Assembly: GCA_023422115.1 (NCBI GenBank)
Contig: JAEZSA010000113.1
Coordinates: forward strand, 1-11,347
Length of the DNA stretch: 11,347 nt
Direction of reading: 5' to 3'
DNA from: Bacillota bacterium
GTDB lineage: Bacteria > Bacillota_I > Bacilli_A > ML615J-28 > CAG-698
Each line of letters begins with the position of its first letter. The first letter of the stretch is position 1. The position numbers were made by a program, and so were the translations under genes. The notes beneath the pieces were generated by a model that was given only the letters and a program-made list of their open reading frames with translations, searched no databases and was not told the origin of the DNA. This document shows, one piece after another, positions 1 through 7,214 of this stretch.

Positions 1-362
1 GCAAGAATATCTTGACCAGTAAATTCAATTAATTCTTGATTGGTAAAGCCATCTACTTTATGTTCATCATAAAATGCCTCAAGTGCTGGCATTGCAGCTA
101 CATAACGTTTTTCTTTATCAAAAGTATATGCAACATAAAAGCTTTTTGCGAGATTTTCACCAAAGTCTTCTCCAGGTAGTTGTTCTTGATATGGATCATA
201 TCCTGTCAAAAATTTACTACTACCTAATTCAATACCAATAAACAAAGCAAAAAATAAGAAGAAAAACGCCGCTTTAAGATATTGTTTGTTGAAGACTTGT
301 CCTAAACCCCAAATCAATCCTGAAGCTATCGCTTTTAAAATGTGTTTTAGCTTTCCTTTCAT
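1..362 (-). CDS. malF: Maltodextrin ABC transporter permease MalF, N-terminal part (cut by window edge)
   Basis: I translated 120 complete codons from an ATG at 360-362; the gene runs off the left edge of the window. An AAGGAG ribosome site lies just upstream. The visible part has a basic N-terminus, a GLGQVFNKQYLK motif (residues 19-30) and a first membrane helix at about 31-46. An extracytoplasmic stretch rich in acidic and aromatic residues follows. A GLGQ-(Y/F)-N-(K/R)-Q-(Y/F)-x-K extension before the first helix is, from family knowledge, typical of Firmicutes MalF/MdxF-type maltodextrin permeases. The gene follows malE in the same direction, 58 bp downstream, which is the usual order malE-malF-malG. 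The transmembrane permease domain with the EAA loop lies outside the window, so the call rests on the N-terminus and on position. A general sugar permease of the same family is the alternative. Confidence 0.75.
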   Translation of the reverse strand, partial: MKGKLKHILKAIASGLIWGLGQVFNKQYLKAAFFFLFFALFIGIELGSSKFLTGYDPYQEQLPGEDFGENLAKSFYVAYTFDKEKRYVAAMPALEAFYDEHKVDGFTNQELIEFTGQDIL

Positions 363-385
363 GTTTTCTCCTTATAATTAAAGAA

Positions 386-409
386 TAAGGCGACCGCTTG
401 GCCGCCTTA
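386..409 (-). terminator. Intercistronic hairpin between malE and malF
   Basis: Positions 386-409 can form a 10-bp, mostly G/C stem (one G-T wobble) closed by a 4-nt loop. On the transcribed minus strand it is followed by an A/T-rich tract with only a short, broken run of T. It lies between the malE stop (421) and the malF ribosome site. Such hairpins in binding-protein operons commonly act as partial terminators or as 3' stabilisers that give more binding protein than permease. Which of these applies here is inference. The poor T run argues against a full terminator. Confidence 0.65.
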
Positions 410-420
410 CTTTTATTCGA

Positions 421-1728
421 CTAAGACGCTAAATCTCTTGCTGCTTTATAAGATTTTTCTGCAGTTTTTACTTCATCAGCGATTACACCTTGTGAATTCC
501 AAAGGTTTTTAATCATTGTTTCACTTGGTCCCCAGTAATATGTTACTTCAGGGATTGTTGGCATAGGTACTGATGTTTTTAACTGCTCAAGCATTACTTG
601 CATTGCTTCATCGTCTTTTAGACCAGGAATTGTTGCAATAATATTTTCCTGTAAAGCAGGACAGTCACCAGATGTGCGATATAAAATTTCTGCTGCTTCT
701 TCACTTGCCATAAATTCAACAAACTTAATTGCGGCTTCTTTGTTAGGTGAATACTTGTAAACAGCTAGCATTTGTGCACCAGCGAAAGTCTGTGCTTTGT
801 TTCCGTTAATTGTAGGTAAAGTGATTGCTCCATAGTTAATACCAGCATCACGGAATGTGTTAATTTGCCATGGTCCTGATAATAAGAATGGTAATTTACC
901 TTCTTCAAATAAACTTGTTGCAGTTACAGAATCATGATTACCATTTCCTGTTACAACAGGTTTTAATTGATTAATAATCCATTCTAATGAAGAGATTAAT
1001 TTTGGATCATCATATCCTACTTCTGTTGCATCATTTAGATTTGCACCAAATGGTGTCCAACCAAATGCACTATGAATTCCTTGCAAGAAATAGGCATCGC
1101 CCCAATGTGAAGATGAGCCAAAATATCTTGTGAATTCAGTTTGAGTCTTAGCTGTTGCTATTAATTCTTCAAATGTTGTAGGTAATTCAGATTCACTAAT
1201 TAAATCCTTGTTATAGAAGATAGTTACTGATTCAACTGAAATTGGAACAGCGAATAATTTTTTGTTGCTTCCAGCTACACATTCAAAACTGCCTGTAGCG
1301 GCATCATAACATAATGAAGCGATATTCATTGCAACTTCAAGAATCTTATCTTGTAAACTATTCATTAATGTATCTGGTAATACGTATACTAAATCATCTA
1401 GAACAGCTTGTGACATATGATCATGAGGAAATTGGAAGATATCAGCTCCATAACCAGATTGACCGAATGTCTTTAATTTTTCACGAGCATCTACTGTTGC
1501 CATATGTTGGAATTCAACAATGATTCCAGGATTCGCTACTTCAAATGCAGGGATGATTTCATCCATCAATACACCATCAGTATCATCCATCCAAACAGTA
1601 AGAATCGTGTCTTTTACTTGAGTCTTATCAAACTCTACTATTTCACCTGTTGTGAATTCTTTAGCTCCACAACCAACAAGAACGAAAATTCCAATTGTTA
1701 AAAATAAGAATGTAAACCATTTTTTCAT
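421..1728 (-). CDS. malE: Maltodextrin/maltose-binding lipoprotein (ABC transporter substrate-binding protein)
   Basis: This 435-residue family-1 solute-binding protein would capture maltodextrins outside the membrane and deliver them to the MalF/MalG permease. The N-terminus is a lipoprotein signal: hydrophobic residues 5-19, then a lipobox LVGC with the acylated Cys at position 20. Family hallmarks are the early GADIFQFPHDHM segment, equivalent to the (P)DI..w.hD..g signature of MalE proteins, and a VPISVESVTIFYNKDL segment. Later come a SGPW motif followed by INYGAITLPTINGNKAQTFAG, and a SPNKEAAIKFVEFMASEEAA helix. Length is normal. The start is an ATG at 1726-1728 with a strong AGGAGG site. 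The gene lies only 18 bp after the surface starch-binding gene, so the two are co-transcribed. A binding protein for another oligosaccharide is possible, but the starch-enzyme neighbours favour maltodextrin. Confidence 0.9.
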   Translation of the reverse strand: MKKWFTFLFLTIGIFVLVGCGAKEFTTGEIVEFDKTQVKDTILTVWMDDTDGVLMDEIIPAFEVANPGIIVEFQHMATVDAREKLKTFGQSGYGADIFQFPHDHMSQAVLDDLVYVLPDTLMNSLQDKILEVAMNIASLCYDAATGSFECVAGSNKKLFAVPISVESVTIFYNKDLISESELPTTFEELIATAKTQTEFTRYFGSSSHWGDAYFLQGIHSAFGWTPFGANLNDATEVGYDDPKLISSLEWIINQLKPVVTGNGNHDSVTATSLFEEGKLPFLLSGPWQINTFRDAGINYGAITLPTINGNKAQTFAGAQMLAVYKYSPNKEAAIKFVEFMASEEAAEILYRTSGDCPALQENIIATIPGLKDDEAMQVMLEQLKTSVPMPTIPEVTYYWGPSETMIKNLWNSQGVIADEVKTAEKSYKAARDLAS

Positions 1729-1746
1729 GTTCTTTACCTCCTATCC

Positions 1747-4164
1747 CTAAACAAATCTTCTTCTTCTAATGAAGAAGAATGCTAAGCCTAATAGGCTTAT
1801 GCCAATGAATGTAGAGGTACTACCCTTGCTACAGCCTGTTTCAGGTGCTTCAACATAAATAGTAAATTCTAGTTGACCAATATTACCCCAATTATCTTCA
1901 ACTTCAAGAGTGATTGGATATTCGCCAGCAACATTAGTGTTTAAGTAGCCTTTACTTTCAGGGACATAAACACGGTTAGATAAATTAGTATCGCGATCAT
2001 CGGTTACACGGTAGTTAGGATATAAAGTTTGATCCCATTTTTCACCTTGAACAACAACGATACGATCTTCTGAAACTAGTGTAATAACTGGCTTTTCACT
2101 ATCCAAAGCTAAGATAATTTCAGCTTCGTTTTCACCAGAATTGTATTTTAATGTATATTCTTTTGTATTATCTAAAGTAATACCATCAGCTAATTGAATT
2201 ACAAATTCATTAGTTGAAGCAGAAGTTTTATTGAAGTCAACTTGTTTCAATTCAATTTCAGTAGTTCCTTGGAATAATGAGAAGAATTCTTCGAATGCAA
2301 CAAATTCCATAACGTCAACTTCTTCTTGATATTCAACTTCCTTGTCTACATAAACAATTTCACCACTGAAAGCAGCTTCAGTAAATTCTGCTTTATTTTC
2401 TACGCCATAATAAGCTTCGCCAAGAGCAATATATAATACGCGAACATCACCAGCAACTAAAGTAGCTCGATCTGTTATAAAGTTAGATGCATTATCAACT
2501 GTCTTCTTCGAATCATCGCCACCAGCATAAATTAAGAATCCTGCATCAGCTAAGTTTAAACCTTGTACTAACGCAACTTTACCACCGATTGAACGAGGTG
2601 ATGCAAATCCGTTTTTAAATACTTGTGCTGGACTTCCCCAACCAAGATCAACAAATTCTGGATTAGTCCAGTTGCCCCAAGCATGTAAACCTAGATTTTC
2701 TTCATATGTTCCTGTTAAATCATAATAAACAACAAGAACGTTTGCTTGAGTTGGATCGATAACAAATCCTTGTGATCCACCTTCAAAATAATATACATGA
2801 ATTTCTTGAGCTGTTCCTGCTTTAATTGCTGTTACATCAACTGATAAATCGCCATCAAAGCTCTTTACAAATCCTGAACCCCATTCATTTGTTGCTGCAG
2901 CAACGCCTGCTTTCATTGGAATGAAACCAATAGCATCACTTGCATCAGCAGCAAGTTGGATATCAACTACTGCACCAAAATTATCAACACCAATGCTTGG
3001 TAGACCAGAGTTTACTACTGTGCCTCTATTCCATGACCAAACACCCGTACCTGTATAATCACCATTCCAAGCTTGGTAATGGAATACAACACGACCGATC
3101 ATTCCTGCTTCTAAAGCTGGAAGTGCTGTGAATGCAGGGAATGTTTTGTCTGTTTGTACAAATGGAGTACTTCCTTCTGCTAATTGTGGAACTTGAACAG
3201 TTTTAGTTTTTGTAACCATTTCTGTACCAGTAACCACTTTTGTTTTTTGTGCGATTGTTGTCTTTGCAAAGATTGTCTTTGGATCGACAGCATATGTTCC
3301 TGCTAATTCAGTAGCATTAAAGCCAATAAAATCAAAAGTGAAAGCTTTTGCTGCGAAATCACTAGTTGCAGTTGCACCATACATACCTTCACCACCGGTT
3401 ACATATAGAACTGCAACATCACCATTCTTTAAATCGGCAATGTCAGTTACATACTTATGTGTATCTTGTGATGGAGTTTTCTTAGAAGCATCATCGCCAG
3501 CATAAATTAAGAATCCACCGCCAGCAGCGTTTTTCTCATCAATTTGCAATAAAGCAACTTTTCCTTTAACATCACCAGGTGATTTAAAACCATCTTTGAA
3601 AACTTTCGCTGGACTTGCCCATGCAGGGTTTGTAATATTAGTCCATTCACCCCAACTATGAAGACCTAAATTAGCTTCATATCCACCAGTAGGATCATAG
3701 TAAGCAAGAAGAATATTAACTTTTGAATTATCAGCAACAAAATATGTCTGATATCCACCTTGGAAATAGTAAATATGCATTTCCGTTACGTCTCCGTCTA
3801 TAATTGGTGTAACATCTACAGTAAAGTTTTCACCATCTGGAGTTTCACGATAATTCCATCGACTATCTAAAGTAATATCTTTTCTTAATGCTATAATACC
3901 TACATCTTTTGCTCCTGTACCAATAGCAACTTCATAAACAGCACCGAATGAATCAGTAACATCAGAAGTTACAGGTGCACTTGCACCCCCGTCACCAGTG
4001 CCCCAGCACCATAAACCAGCGCTAGAATAATCGCCATCCCACAATTGATAGTGGAAAACAATTTTTCCTAATGGTTCAGCAGCCTTAACTTTTTGACTTG
4101 ATAATAAAGTTATCGTAAATAACCCTAAAAAAGCCAAAAGCAATAACCCAATTTTTCTTCTCAT
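1747..4164 (-). CDS. Surface-anchored starch-binding protein with duplicated CBM41-like modules, no catalytic domain
   Basis: This 805-residue secreted protein begins with a Sec signal (cleavage probably after VKA, residue 28). Residues 33-140 and 357-466 resemble the pullulanase-associated carbohydrate module CBM41, with VFHYQ.W.GDY followed by Trp residues in LWCWG and VWSW. Each is followed by a second related beta-module (149-278 and 475-600) with YYD.TG.YE.NLGLH.WG.WTN and GGKVAL/FLIYAG..DSKKT elements. The whole two-module unit is therefore duplicated, joined by a Lys/Thr/Val-rich linker (297-327). Residues 617-688 form a beta-rich spacer. Residues 691-772 look like a DUF5011/HYR Ig-like domain (PVITL..., YRVTDDRD, GEYPITLEVEDNWGN). 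The tail is TGCS (776-779), a hydrophobic helix and RRRR. No glycosidase motif is present. It heads the malE-malF operon, has an AAGGAGG site before its ATG, and probably tethers starch or glycogen at the cell surface. The overall role is inferred. Confidence 0.82.
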   Translation of the reverse strand: MRRKIGLLLLAFLGLFTITLLSSQKVKAAEPLGKIVFHYQLWDGDYSSAGLWCWGTGDGGASAPVTSDVTDSFGAVYEVAIGTGAKDVGIIALRKDITLDSRWNYRETPDGENFTVDVTPIIDGDVTEMHIYYFQGGYQTYFVADNSKVNILLAYYDPTGGYEANLGLHSWGEWTNITNPAWASPAKVFKDGFKSPGDVKGKVALLQIDEKNAAGGGFLIYAGDDASKKTPSQDTHKYVTDIADLKNGDVAVLYVTGGEGMYGATATSDFAAKAFTFDFIGFNATELAGTYAVDPKTIFAKTTIAQKTKVVTGTEMVTKTKTVQVPQLAEGSTPFVQTDKTFPAFTALPALEAGMIGRVVFHYQAWNGDYTGTGVWSWNRGTVVNSGLPSIGVDNFGAVVDIQLAADASDAIGFIPMKAGVAAATNEWGSGFVKSFDGDLSVDVTAIKAGTAQEIHVYYFEGGSQGFVIDPTQANVLVVYYDLTGTYEENLGLHAWGNWTNPEFVDLGWGSPAQVFKNGFASPRSIGGKVALVQGLNLADAGFLIYAGGDDSKKTVDNASNFITDRATLVAGDVRVLYIALGEAYYGVENKAEFTEAAFSGEIVYVDKEVEYQEEVDVMEFVAFEEFFSLFQGTTEIELKQVDFNKTSASTNEFVIQLADGITLDNTKEYTLKYNSGENEAEIILALDSEKPVITLVSEDRIVVVQGEKWDQTLYPNYRVTDDRDTNLSNRVYVPESKGYLNTNVAGEYPITLEVEDNWGNIGQLEFTIYVEAPETGCSKGSTSTFIGISLLGLAFFFIRRRRFV
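2365..3096 (-). repeat. Protein-level duplication, copy 2 (CBM41 plus CBM41-like unit)
   Basis: Residues 357-600 of the same protein, homologous to residues 33-280 in the same module order. The aromatic residues expected to contact glucan are kept in both copies (Trp in WSW and in AWGNW). Confidence 0.85.
3325..4068 (-). repeat. Protein-level duplication, copy 1 (CBM41 plus CBM41-like unit)
   Basis: Residues 33-280 of the starch-binding protein. They align by eye with residues 357-600: FHYQLWDGDY against FHYQAWNGDY, LGLHSWGEWTN against LGLHAWGNWTN, FLIYAGDDASKKT against FLIYAGGDDSKKT. The copies differ at many residues, so the duplication is old rather than an assembly artefact. Confidence 0.85.
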
Positions 4165-4218
4165 TTTTTCCTCCTTGATAAAATGTGTACTCTTTAAAGG
4201 ACTTATAGTCTTTTAATT

Positions 4219-4247
4219 ATTATAACAAGGATTTTATCTTCTTGCAA
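4219..4247 (-). promoter_or_regulatory. Leftward sigma-A-type promoter for the starch-binding/malE/malF operon
   Basis: Reading the minus strand, a -35 element TTGCAA (4242-4247) is followed after exactly 17 bp by a perfect -10 TATAAT (4219-4224). Transcription would start near 4212, giving a leader of about 47 nt before the ATG at 4164. The -35 lies inside the left operator box, so a bound repressor would directly block RNA polymerase. Confidence 0.72.
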
Positions 4248-4290
4248 GCGTTTTTACTGTGTAAACCATTACACATTGAAAACGCTTGAT
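4243..4290. promoter_or_regulatory. Triple cre/LacI-type operator array forming one large dyad
   Basis: Arms CAAGCGTTTT (4245-4254) and AAAACGCTTG (4279-4288) are perfect inverted repeats. Inside them, GTGTAA (4259-4264) and TTACAC (4269-4274) are a second perfect pair around the same centre (4266.5). Read against the catabolite-response/LacI-type consensus TGWNANCGNTNWCA, three boxes appear. They start at 4243 (8 of 10 specified bases), 4260 (TGTAAACCATTACA, 9 of 10) and 4277 (7 of 10), with centres exactly 17 bp apart. The outer boxes overlap the -35 elements of the two divergent promoters. The regulator could be CcpA or a MalR-type LacI protein; neither is encoded in this window. Confidence 0.75.
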
Positions 4291-4314
4291 TATAGAAACT
4301 AGTTATTGTATTAT
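4286..4314 (+). promoter_or_regulatory. Rightward sigma-A-type promoter for the pullulanase gene
   Basis: A -35 TTGATT (4286-4291) and a -10 TATTAT (4309-4314) are separated by 17 bp. Transcription would start near 4321, leaving a leader of about 40 nt that holds the ribosome site. The -35 overlaps the right-hand operator box. The hexamers match consensus at 4 of 6 and 5 of 6 bases, so the call is good but not certain. Confidence 0.62.
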
Positions 4315-4348
4315 ATATTTATAGGCATTTTAAAGATATTAGTCATAT

Positions 4349-4353
4349 GGAGG
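4349..4353 (+). promoter_or_regulatory. Ribosome binding site that fixes the pullulanase start
   Basis: GGAGG lies 6 nt before the ATG at 4360. The residues that follow this ATG are a textbook signal peptide. This rules out the longer in-frame reading from a TTG at 4306, which has no ribosome site and lies in the -10 region. Confidence 0.88.
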
Positions 4354-4359
4354 TTATTC

Positions 4360-7155
4360 ATGAAAAAAATATTGATGATTTTATGTGCTCTTTTTCTACT
4401 TCTAACACCCGCTATTGTGAAAGCAGATACTCCTGTAGTAACACTAAAGATTCACTACTTCCGGTATAATGCTGACTATGCTGATGGATGGGATTTGTGG
4501 ATTTGGCAGAAAACTCCATCAAACAAAGCCGGGGGAGCATACTTGTTTGATACGGATGAGAATGGAAAAATAATTCTTGATGATTTTGGAGCTGTTGCTA
4601 CGATTGATTTAACTATCGAAGCTCTAAAAGATAGTACAACAATAGGCTTTATTGTACGTAAAGGAGAATCATGGATCAAAGATATTAGTACAGATCGCTT
4701 TATAACTATAAAAGAAAGCAGTGAGGATGGAGTCATGCATGTTTATTTAGTAGAAGCCGATGAAAGAATCGGAACAAGTATTGATGATCCAGAAGGACCA
4801 GATAAAACTAATAAAATTCGTTATGCATTTTTTAAAAACGAAACAACAATTGCTTTTTCACTGACAACAATTGTTGATGTAGATGCTATTCACTTAGAAA
4901 TTGATGGATTAGAGCCAACTGATTATACAACCACAATTTCTGGAATTACTGGTGAAGTTAAAATTAAAGAAAATTTAGATTTCAATAAATCTTATATTTT
5001 AAAAGCCAAATTACCAGATGGTTTAAAATCATATCAAATCACTTATGATGGAGTTTATGATTCAACTGCTTTTAATGAAGCTTATGGATACGATGGAGAT
5101 GATTTAGGTGCTGTTGTAAAAGAAAACTCAACTTCTTTCCGCCTTTGGGCACCTATCTCAAATAAGGTTGTTTTAAATATTTACTCTACAGGAACTCCAG
5201 AAGCAGATGGTGGTACAGATAAACCAGAACAAACTATTAATATGGTAAAAAGCATTAAGGGGACTTGGCAAATCAGTCTTCCTAATAACCTTCACGGTAA
5301 ATATTACACTTATTCTGTTACTAATGGCCAATCAACCAATGAAGTCATTGATCCCTATGCAAAAAGTGCTGGAGTAAATGGTATAAGAGGATTAATCATT
5401 GATTTCAAACAAATAAATCCAGAAGGGTTTACCTATAACAAACGTGTTAATAATATCACTTCTCCCACTGATGCTATTATTTATGAACTTCATGTAAGAG
5501 ATCTAACAAGTCATTCTAGTTGGACTGGACCAGAAGAATATCGAGGAAAATTTTTAGGTCTTACTGTAGAGGGAACAACCTATGAAGGTATCACCACTGG
5601 TTTCGACCATATCAAAGAATTGGGTGTAACCCATGTTCAATTACTGCCAATGTTTGATTTTGGTGTTATTGATGAAGCAAATCCAAAAAACAGTTTCAAT
5701 TGGGGATACATGCCAATTAACTTCAACGTTCCTGAAGGTTCTTATTCAACAGATCCATTTGATGGTATGAAACGTGTTGTTGAATTAAAACAAACCACAA
5801 CTGCTTTCAATAACAATAACATTGGTGTTATTATGGATGTTGTTTATAACCATACTGGTAAAAGTGGTGATTCCAATTTTAACTTAATCATTCCTGGATA
5901 CTACTTTAGAATGAATGATGATGGTAGTTTTAGTAATGGTAGTGGAACCGGAAATGAAACTGCATCTGAACGATACATGATGAGAAAGTTCATGGTTGAC
6001 TCTGTTGTCTTTTGGGCAACTGAGTACAATCTGTCTGGCTTTCGATTCGATTTAATGGCCCTTCACGATACTACTACAATGAATTTGATTGTTCAAAAAC
6101 TTCATGAAATAGATGAGAATATTTTAATTTATGGCGAACCATGGAATGGTGGAACTACTCCGATCGATGAAACAATAGCTGCTGATAAAGTAAATTTAGG
6201 CGATATGCCAGCTGTAGGTGCTTTTAACGATGAAATTCGCGATGGCATTAAAGGCTCTGTTTTTGCTGCTACTGACAAAGGTTTTATTCAAGGAAATGTA
6301 AAAGCTGATGTAATTAACAAGGTAAAATATGGAATAGTCGGTGGAATTGAACATCCTGATATTACTAGTAAAGGATTATCTTATACGATGTTCTGGCATA
6401 CAGCTCCAACAAAAACAATTAATTATGTTAGTGCTCATGATAACAATACTTTATACGATAAAATTTTACTATCAACCACATCAAAACAAAGAGATCTTCG
6501 AGATGATATGCAAAAACAAGCAAATGCGATTGTCCTTACTTCTCAAGGAATCGTGTTCTTGCATGCTGGTGTTGAATTTATGCGTTCAAAACCAAAGGTA
6601 GGGGGCGGTTATGATGAAAACTCTTATGAATCCCCCGACTCAACAAATCAATTACGTTGGGATTTGAAAGCAAAAGAAGAAAATCTAGCTTGTTTTGAAT
6701 ATTATAAAGAATTAATTGCTTTACGAAAAGCTCATCCAGCTTTTAGAATAACGACTGCTGAAGAAGTTGTAGCCAATGTTGATTTCTTATATGAAGATAT
6801 CGAAGGAGTCATTGCCTATACAATTTCCAATTTTGCGAATCAGGATACCTGGGGAACTATTTTAGTAATTCATAATAATTGCAATAAGCAATTGGTTACT
6901 TTAAATCTTCCAGCTGGAGTATGGAACTTAGTAGCTAATAATACGAAAGTTTCTGCTACTGCTTTTAAAACCTATGAAGAGGGTTCGTCGATTAATATTT
7001 TTGCTTCAGAAACGGTGATTTTATATCAAGGCGAAAGAGCTCTTACTGGATGCTCAAGCTGTGCTTCTGGAAGTATCATTAATTATATATCCACCTCTAT
7101 CGCTTTATTTGCATTAGCATTCTTCCGTCGCAGAAATTTCTTTATCCTAGATTAA
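4360..7155 (+). CDS. pulA: Secreted type I pullulanase (GH13) with CBM41, CBM48 and a C-terminal membrane tail
   Basis: This 931-residue enzyme would cleave alpha-1,6 branches of pullulan, starch or glycogen outside the cell. A signal peptide (1-22, cleavage after VKA) is followed by a CBM41 module (about 27-135; IHYFRYNADYADGWDLWIW). A pullulanase N2-like spacer (about 150-230) comes next, then a CBM48-like domain (about 245-340; SFRLWAPISNKVVLNIY). The GH13 barrel follows. Its signatures are the pullulanase motif FNWGYMP (446-452), DVVYNH (493-498), GFRFD with nucleophile Asp564, YGEPW with acid/base Glu593, and SAHDN with Asp694. A C-terminal beta domain leads to TGCSSC (896-901), a hydrophobic stretch and RRR (923-925), probably holding the enzyme on the cell. 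Start is the ATG with GGAGG. It is divergent from the starch-binding/malE operon and shares its operators. The motif usually written YNWGYDP has Met in place of Asp. Type II amylopullulanase is unlikely because the YNWGY motif is present. Confidence 0.93.
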   Translation: MKKILMILCALFLLLTPAIVKADTPVVTLKIHYFRYNADYADGWDLWIWQKTPSNKAGGAYLFDTDENGKIILDDFGAVATIDLTIEALKDSTTIGFIVRKGESWIKDISTDRFITIKESSEDGVMHVYLVEADERIGTSIDDPEGPDKTNKIRYAFFKNETTIAFSLTTIVDVDAIHLEIDGLEPTDYTTTISGITGEVKIKENLDFNKSYILKAKLPDGLKSYQITYDGVYDSTAFNEAYGYDGDDLGAVVKENSTSFRLWAPISNKVVLNIYSTGTPEADGGTDKPEQTINMVKSIKGTWQISLPNNLHGKYYTYSVTNGQSTNEVIDPYAKSAGVNGIRGLIIDFKQINPEGFTYNKRVNNITSPTDAIIYELHVRDLTSHSSWTGPEEYRGKFLGLTVEGTTYEGITTGFDHIKELGVTHVQLLPMFDFGVIDEANPKNSFNWGYMPINFNVPEGSYSTDPFDGMKRVVELKQTTTAFNNNNIGVIMDVVYNHTGKSGDSNFNLIIPGYYFRMNDDGSFSNGSGTGNETASERYMMRKFMVDSVVFWATEYNLSGFRFDLMALHDTTTMNLIVQKLHEIDENILIYGEPWNGGTTPIDETIAADKVNLGDMPAVGAFNDEIRDGIKGSVFAATDKGFIQGNVKADVINKVKYGIVGGIEHPDITSKGLSYTMFWHTAPTKTINYVSAHDNNTLYDKILLSTTSKQRDLRDDMQKQANAIVLTSQGIVFLHAGVEFMRSKPKVGGGYDENSYESPDSTNQLRWDLKAKEENLACFEYYKELIALRKAHPAFRITTAEEVVANVDFLYEDIEGVIAYTISNFANQDTWGTILVIHNNCNKQLVTLNLPAGVWNLVANNTKVSATAFKTYEEGSSINIFASETVILYQGERALTGCSSCASGSIINYISTSIALFALAFFRRRNFFILD

Positions 7156-7160
7156 ACAAT

Positions 7161-7206
7161 AAAAAAATCCATCAGGAACCTAAAGTAACCCTGATGGACT
7201 TTTTTT
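7161..7206. terminator. Bidirectional intrinsic terminator between converging genes
   Basis: TCCATCAGG (7168-7176) and CCTGATGGA (7190-7198) form a perfect 9-bp stem with a 13-nt loop. A run of seven A lies on the left and a run of T on the right, so it works on both strands. It ends the pullulanase transcript and the minus-strand operon that finishes at 7215. Confidence 0.93.
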
Positions 7207-7214
7207 ATATTTTA

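Noticed and set aside
4200..4214. Small GACT/AGTC hairpin in the leader of the starch-binding gene
   Set aside because: Only 4 bp of stem and no flanking structure; too weak to call a riboswitch or attenuator.
4306..4359. In-frame TTG that would add 18 residues to the pullulanase
   Set aside because: No ribosome site; it lies in the proposed -10 region, and it would put extra residues ahead of a clear signal peptide that starts at the ATG with GGAGG.
4476..4736. Open antisense frame inside the pullulanase gene
   Set aside because: Shadow of a real gene; no ribosome site, no recognisable motif.
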